Assembly (NCBI RefSeq): GCF_030646015.1
Contig: NZ_JAUSLT010000142.1
Coordinates: 1-53,314 of the forward strand
Source: Bradyrhizobium sp.
Lineage (GTDB): Bacteria; Pseudomonadota; Alphaproteobacteria; Rhizobiales; Xanthobacteraceae
Direction of reading: 5' to 3'
Length of the DNA: 53,314 nucleotides
The position numbers were made by a program, and so were the translations under genes. This document shows positions 49,772-53,314 of this stretch, piece after piece (the first letter of the stretch is position 1; every line of letters begins with the position of its first letter). The notes below the pieces were generated by a model that was given only the letters and a program-made list of their open reading frames with translations, was not told the DNA's origin and did not search any database.

Positions 49772-51580
49772 CTAATGATTATCCCGCGCCGTGCCGATGG
49801 TGCCGGCGATGTCGTGGTAGCGGGTCGCGAGCTCCATGCAGGCGCCGGTGGATTGCTGGCCGACCGTGCTGCGATAAAGTTCCTGCCACGGCGTCTGGTT
49901 GGCGGGATATTTGAAACCGCCATCGGCTTTCAGCTTGGCGTGGCGCGCTTTCACTTCCTCATCGGAGATCAGGATATTGGCGCTGCCCTTGTTGAGGTCG
50001 ATGCGCACCCTGTCGCCGGTCTTGAGGATCGCAAGCCCGCCATTGGCGGCGGCTTCCGGCGTGGCGTTGAGGATCGACGGCGAGCCCGAGGTGCCGGACT
50101 GCCGGCCGTCGCCGATGCAGGGCAGGGACAGGATGCCGCGTTTGATCAAGGCCGCCGGTGGCTGCATGTTCACCACCTCGGCGCCGCCGGGATAGCCGAT
50201 CGGCCCGGTGCCGCGCACGAACAGGATGCAGTGCTCGTCGATGTTGAGCGAGGCGTCGTCGATGCGGTGATGATAATCCTCCGGGCCCTCGAACACGATG
50301 GCGCGGCCCTCGAAGGCGTTGAGGTCTTTCGGGTTGATCAGATAGCGGTCGCGGAACTCCTTCGAGATGACGCTGGTCTTCATGATCGCGGAATCAAACA
50401 GATTGCCGCGCAAGACCAGGAATCCGGCGTCCTTCACCAGCGGCTTGTCGTAGGTCCAGATCACGTCGCCATCGGGCTTCGGCGCCTCGCGGCAATTGTC
50501 GCCCATGGTGTGGCCGTTGACGGTGAGCGCGTCTTCGTGGATGCGCTTGTGCGCCATCAATTCGCGCACCACCGAGGGCACGCCGCCGGCGCGGTGATAT
50601 TCCTCGCCGAGATAGAAGCCGGCCGGCTGCATGTTCACCAGCAGCGGTACGTCATGGCCGTATTTCTGCCAGTCGTCGATCGACAGGTCGACGCCGATAT
50701 GGCGGGCCAGCGCATTGATATGGATCGGCGCGTTGGTCGAACCGCCGATCGCCGAATTGACCACGATGCAGTTTTCGAACGCCTTGCGGGTCAAGATGTC
50801 GGACGGCTTCAGATCTTCCCAGACCATGCCGACGATGCGCACGCCGGTCTCGTAGGCGATCTGGCCGCGCTCGCGGTAGGGGGCGGGGATCGCGGCACAA
50901 CCCGGCAGCGACATGCCGAGCGCTTCCGCCAGCGAATTCATGGTCGAGGCGGTGCCCATGGTGTTGCAATGGCCGACCGACGGCGCCGACGAGGCCACGA
51001 TGTTCATGAACTCCCCGTAGTCGATATCGCCTGCGGCCAGCTCCTCGCGGGCCTTCCAGACCACGGTGCCGGAGCCGGTGCGCAGGCCCTTGTGCCAGCC
51101 GTTCAGCATCGGGCCGCCCGACAGCACGATCGCCGGCATGTTGACGGTGGCCGCCGCCATCAGGCAGGCGGGGGTGGTCTTGTCGCAGCCGGTGGTCAGC
51201 ACCACGCCGTCGAGCGGATAGCCGAACAAGAGTTCGACCAGCCCGAGATAGGCGAGGTTGCGGTCCAGTGCGGCGGTCGGGCGCTTGCCGGTTTCCTGGA
51301 TCGGATGCACCGGGAATTCCATCGCGATGCCGCCGGCGGCGCGGATGCCCTCGCGGACCCGGTGCGCCAGTTCCAGATGATGGCGGTTGCACGGCGACAA
51401 ATCGTTGCCGGTCTGGGCGATGCCGATGATCGGCTTGCCGGATTGCAGCTCGTGCCGGGTCAGGCCGTAATTGAGATAGCGCTCGAGATAGAGCGCGGTC
51501 ATCCCCGGATTATGCGGGTTGTTGAACCATTCGCTGGAGCGAAGCTTGCGCCTGGTGACGCCGGTAAGCGGCTTGTTCAT
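49772..51580 (-). CDS. IlvD/Edd-family sugar-acid dehydratase (xylonate/arabonate type)
   Basis: This is a 602-residue iron-sulfur dehydratase. Cluster cysteines are seen in GNDLSPCNRHH, LTTGCDKTTPA and APSVGHCNTMGTAST. Metal- and substrate-binding parts such as GGSTNAPIHI and GDGRQSGTSGSPSI follow. It closely resembles, from memory, the Caulobacter D-xylonate dehydratase, and the substrate is probably a pentonate or hexonate. GGGGAA precedes the ATG. A LacI-type operator lies 132 nt upstream (51712). It leads a minus-strand unit with the two SDR genes. Confidence 0.92.
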   Translation of the reverse strand: MNKPLTGVTRRKLRSSEWFNNPHNPGMTALYLERYLNYGLTRHELQSGKPIIGIAQTGNDLSPCNRHHLELAHRVREGIRAAGGIAMEFPVHPIQETGKRPTAALDRNLAYLGLVELLFGYPLDGVVLTTGCDKTTPACLMAAATVNMPAIVLSGGPMLNGWHKGLRTGSGTVVWKAREELAAGDIDYGEFMNIVASSAPSVGHCNTMGTASTMNSLAEALGMSLPGCAAIPAPYRERGQIAYETGVRIVGMVWEDLKPSDILTRKAFENCIVVNSAIGGSTNAPIHINALARHIGVDLSIDDWQKYGHDVPLLVNMQPAGFYLGEEYHRAGGVPSVVRELMAHKRIHEDALTVNGHTMGDNCREAPKPDGDVIWTYDKPLVKDAGFLVLRGNLFDSAIMKTSVISKEFRDRYLINPKDLNAFEGRAIVFEGPEDYHHRIDDASLNIDEHCILFVRGTGPIGYPGGAEVVNMQPPAALIKRGILSLPCIGDGRQSGTSGSPSILNATPEAAANGGLAILKTGDRVRIDLNKGSANILISDEEVKARHAKLKADGGFKYPANQTPWQELYRSTVGQQSTGACMELATRYHDIAGTIGTARDNH

Positions 51581-51711
51581 TGTTGTTTCCCCGCATTCAA
51601 CTTCTTTGGCACTTCTTGTCGCGTGAGCCTAACGCGCGAAATGCGTGTTCTGCAAACCCGGGCTGGTCCCGGGTCGCTGGTCTGGTGATCCAGTATTAGC
51701 CCCGCGCAAAA

Positions 51712-51723
51712 GGTAGCGCTACC
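51712..51723. promoter_or_regulatory. LacI-family operator upstream of the dehydratase
   Basis: GGTAGCGCTACC is a perfect 12-bp palindrome with the central CG of LacI/GalR operators, placed between the LacI gene end and the dehydratase start. A related site occurs at 52838-52849. Confidence 0.8.
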
Positions 51724-51762
51724 ATTTTTTACTACGATGATTTGATCGATGCCGTCAGGCGA

Positions 51763-52794
51763 TCAGGCGCGCCGCGGCAAGGAGCTTTCGCGGACCATGA
51801 GCTGGAAACCGAGGTCGACGACCGGTTCCGGTGGGCGATTACCGTCGATCGCCGCCAACACCATGGTGACGGCACTGCGGCCCATTTCGTAGCGGTTGGT
51901 CCGCACGCTGGTCAAAGGAGGGACGGCGGAAGCCATGAACTCCAGATCATTGAAGCCGACGATCGCCATATCCTCAGGCACGGACAAATGCCGGCGCTGG
52001 CATTCGAACAGCACGCCGAGGGCAAGGTCGTCGTTGCCGCAGAACACCGCGTCGGTATCGGGGGCTTTCGACAACAGGTCGGCCAGCAGCGATCCGCCGA
52101 GCGTGATGGAGGTCGGTACCGGGGTCGTCACGATCAGGCGCGGATCGAATAGCGAGGCGGCCTTCATGGCATCGCGGTAGCCCCCGAACCGTCGCTGCAC
52201 CCGCGGATCCATTTGCGCGCCGACAAACCCGATGCGCTGATAACCTTGTGGGATCAGGTGGGAAACTGCTGCAAATGCAGCGTCATAGTGCGAAAACCCC
52301 ACCATCATGTCGACCGGGTCGGGGCCGACTTCCATGATCTGGGCGATCGGGCAATTCATCGCCTCCATCACCGCGCGGGATTCCGCGGTCTGATCGATGC
52401 CGGTCACGATCAGTCCGGCCGGCTTCTGGGCCTGGAACAGGCGCAGCAGCTGCTCTTCCTGCAGGATCGAGTAGCGCGTGTTGGCGAGCTGGATGCTGTA
52501 GCGGCTGCCCTCCGAGGCATCGTAGATCCCGCGCAGCACGTCGGAGAACACGTTGTTGGTCAGCGAGGGAATGAGGACGCCGATCACCTCGGTGCGCTGC
52601 GAGGCCAGCGCGCGCGCCGCCAGGTTCGGAACATAGCCCAGTTCTTTCGCCGCACTCGCCACCCGTTCCCGTTTGCTTGGCGACAGCGCTTCCGGATTTC
52701 GAAAAAAACGCGATGCGGTGATGGGGCTCACCCCCGCCAATTTGGCGACTTCCGTGAGCCGGATTTCGCCAGACTTCGCTCGCTTCCGTTCCAT
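51763..52794 (-). CDS. LacI-family repressor of sugar-acid genes
   Basis: This is a 343-residue regulator. The N-terminal HTH and hinge (residues about 10-65) read LTEVAKLAGVSPITASRFFR, then YVPNLAARALASQRTE, followed by a periplasmic-binding-protein-like sensor domain (IGVLIPSLTNNVFSDVLRGI). The ligand is probably a sugar or sugar acid. Operators with the core AGCGCT lie upstream of the dehydratase and between this gene and the divergent ABC transporter, so it likely controls both units. Confidence 0.93.
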   Translation of the reverse strand: MERKRAKSGEIRLTEVAKLAGVSPITASRFFRNPEALSPSKRERVASAAKELGYVPNLAARALASQRTEVIGVLIPSLTNNVFSDVLRGIYDASEGSRYSIQLANTRYSILQEEQLLRLFQAQKPAGLIVTGIDQTAESRAVMEAMNCPIAQIMEVGPDPVDMMVGFSHYDAAFAAVSHLIPQGYQRIGFVGAQMDPRVQRRFGGYRDAMKAASLFDPRLIVTTPVPTSITLGGSLLADLLSKAPDTDAVFCGNDDLALGVLFECQRRHLSVPEDMAIVGFNDLEFMASAVPPLTSVRTNRYEMGRSAVTMVLAAIDGNRPPEPVVDLGFQLMVRESSLPRRA

Positions 52795-52835
52795 GAGGCG
52801 GTCATATCACAACAATTCCGGCAGTTGAACAAACA

Positions 52836-52865
52836 TTGACAGCGCTACCACCGGATTGCTAATGA
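52836..52865 (+). promoter_or_regulatory. Promoter with overlapping LacI-type operator before the ABC genes
   Basis: TTGACA (52836-52841) and TAATGA (52860-52865) form a possible -35/-10 pair with an 18-nt spacer. GACAGCGCTACC (52838-52849) overlaps the -35 box and matches the GGTAGCGCTACC operator at 9 of 12 positions, so repressor binding would block polymerase. Confidence 0.6.
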
Positions 52866-52976
52866 TCGTCGAATTGCGGACAATGCCCAGACAAGTTCAA
52901 CTTCGGAACGACGGGGTTGAGAAACAGAGCAGCGACGGCTTCGCCGTACGGTGCCGTGAAACGTGGAGGGAAGTAT

Positions 52977-53314
52977 ATGTCGTCGGTGCAGATTCGCGAC
53001 GTGCGCAAGTCGTTTGGGGGCTTTGAGGTCCTGCACGGCGTATCGATTCCGATCGAGGACGGCGCCTTCGTGGTGCTGGTCGGTCCCTCCGGCTGCGGCA
53101 AGTCGACCTTGCTGCGGATGCTTGCCGGACTCGAAAATATCACCTCCGGCACGATTTCGATCGGCGACAAGGTCGTCAACAATGTGCAGCCCAAAGAGCG
53201 CGACATCGCGATGGTGTTCCAGAATTATGCGCTCTATCCGCATATGACGGTCGCCGACAATATGGGATTTTCGCTGAAGCTGCGCGGCGCGAGCGCGGAA
53301 GAAATCTCCACCGG
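52977..53314 (+). CDS. Sugar ABC transporter ATP-binding protein (UgpC/MsmK type), partial
   Basis: The frame starts at 52977 after GGAGGGAA and runs off the window end, giving 112 residues. Walker A GPSGCGKST, the following LLRMLAGLENITSG and the Q-loop MVFQNYALYPHM are those of carbohydrate importer ATPases. It is divergent from the LacI gene. The permeases and binding protein are probably beyond the window or elsewhere. Confidence 0.93.
   Translation, partial: MSSVQIRDVRKSFGGFEVLHGVSIPIEDGAFVVLVGPSGCGKSTLLRMLAGLENITSGTISIGDKVVNNVQPKERDIAMVFQNYALYPHMTVADNMGFSLKLRGASAEEIST

Noticed and set aside
49715..51688. 657-residue plus-strand open frame
   Set aside because: It is the complement of the IlvD/Edd dehydratase, whose iron-sulfur motifs are clear on the minus strand.
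52845..53243. Minus-strand frame opposite the last gene
   Set aside because: It is the complement of the ABC ATPase, which has Walker A and Q-loop motifs on the plus strand and runs off the window.

Overview
The window looks like chromosome of a GC-rich alphaproteobacterium of the Bradyrhizobium/Rhodopseudomonas group. The grounds are GC-rich codon use, a Sox cluster with Tat-exported enzymes, Irr-type iron boxes, several families of short intergenic inverted repeats, and island genes of a kind common in that group. This assignment is by recognition, not by a search.

Layout. (1) 56-8234: a plus-strand thiosulfate/sulfide oxidation cluster (soxY, soxZ, soxB, soxC, soxD, a small cytochrome c, the flavoprotein fccB/soxF, a class I cytochrome c and a YeeE/YedE transporter). 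soxA is not in its usual place between soxZ and soxB; two hairpins lie there. (2) 8235-31187: a composite accessory region. It holds an internally deleted integrase relic, an intact short tyrosine recombinase, a methyltransferase, an XRE/ImmA regulator-protease pair, a primase-helicase module with small partners, a DUF1254 protein, a four-gene surface/peptide-modification-like locus (19.9-23.6 kb), a truncated and a complete IS110-type element, a serine recombinase broken by a 10-bp duplication, and a 3-kb island (DUF6538-type integrase, vsr, truncated GHKL ATPase) bounded by 17-bp copies of the tRNA-Gln 3' end. (3) 31383-35801: spermidine-synthase-like protein, TetR regulator, large arylsulfatase, IalB-like protein. 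(4) 36060-41870: iron uptake: three tandem Irr-type boxes, then TonB-dependent receptor, PiuC-type dioxygenase, exbB, exbD and tonB. (5) 41871-42940: repeats and a terminator. (6) 42967-47826: orphan amino-acid-type binding protein, tail-anchored protein, site-2 protease, LysR regulator with a divergent EamA exporter, GFA protein. (7) 47956-53314: sugar-acid catabolism: two SDR dehydrogenases, an IlvD/Edd dehydratase, a LacI regulator and the start of a sugar ABC transporter ATPase, with matching LacI-type operators before the dehydratase and the transporter.

How the genes work together. The Sox enzymes oxidise carrier-bound sulfur in the periplasm and pass electrons to cytochromes c, and the YeeE protein probably moves a sulfur species. 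The iron operon couples an outer-membrane receptor to an ExbB/ExbD/TonB motor. The sugar genes form a LacI-controlled regulon.

The most interesting region is 19959-23625. A PqqD-like protein and a nucleotidyltransferase face a single polypeptide that fuses an HprK-like kinase to a glycosyltransferase whose DxH, GGE and late-His motifs recall polypeptide GalNAc transferases. Just upstream of that fusion, on the same strand, is a small exported peptide with a mucin-like Ala-Pro-Thr repeat tail. I infer a bacterial system that glycosylates and/or phosphorylates a dedicated Thr-rich peptide.
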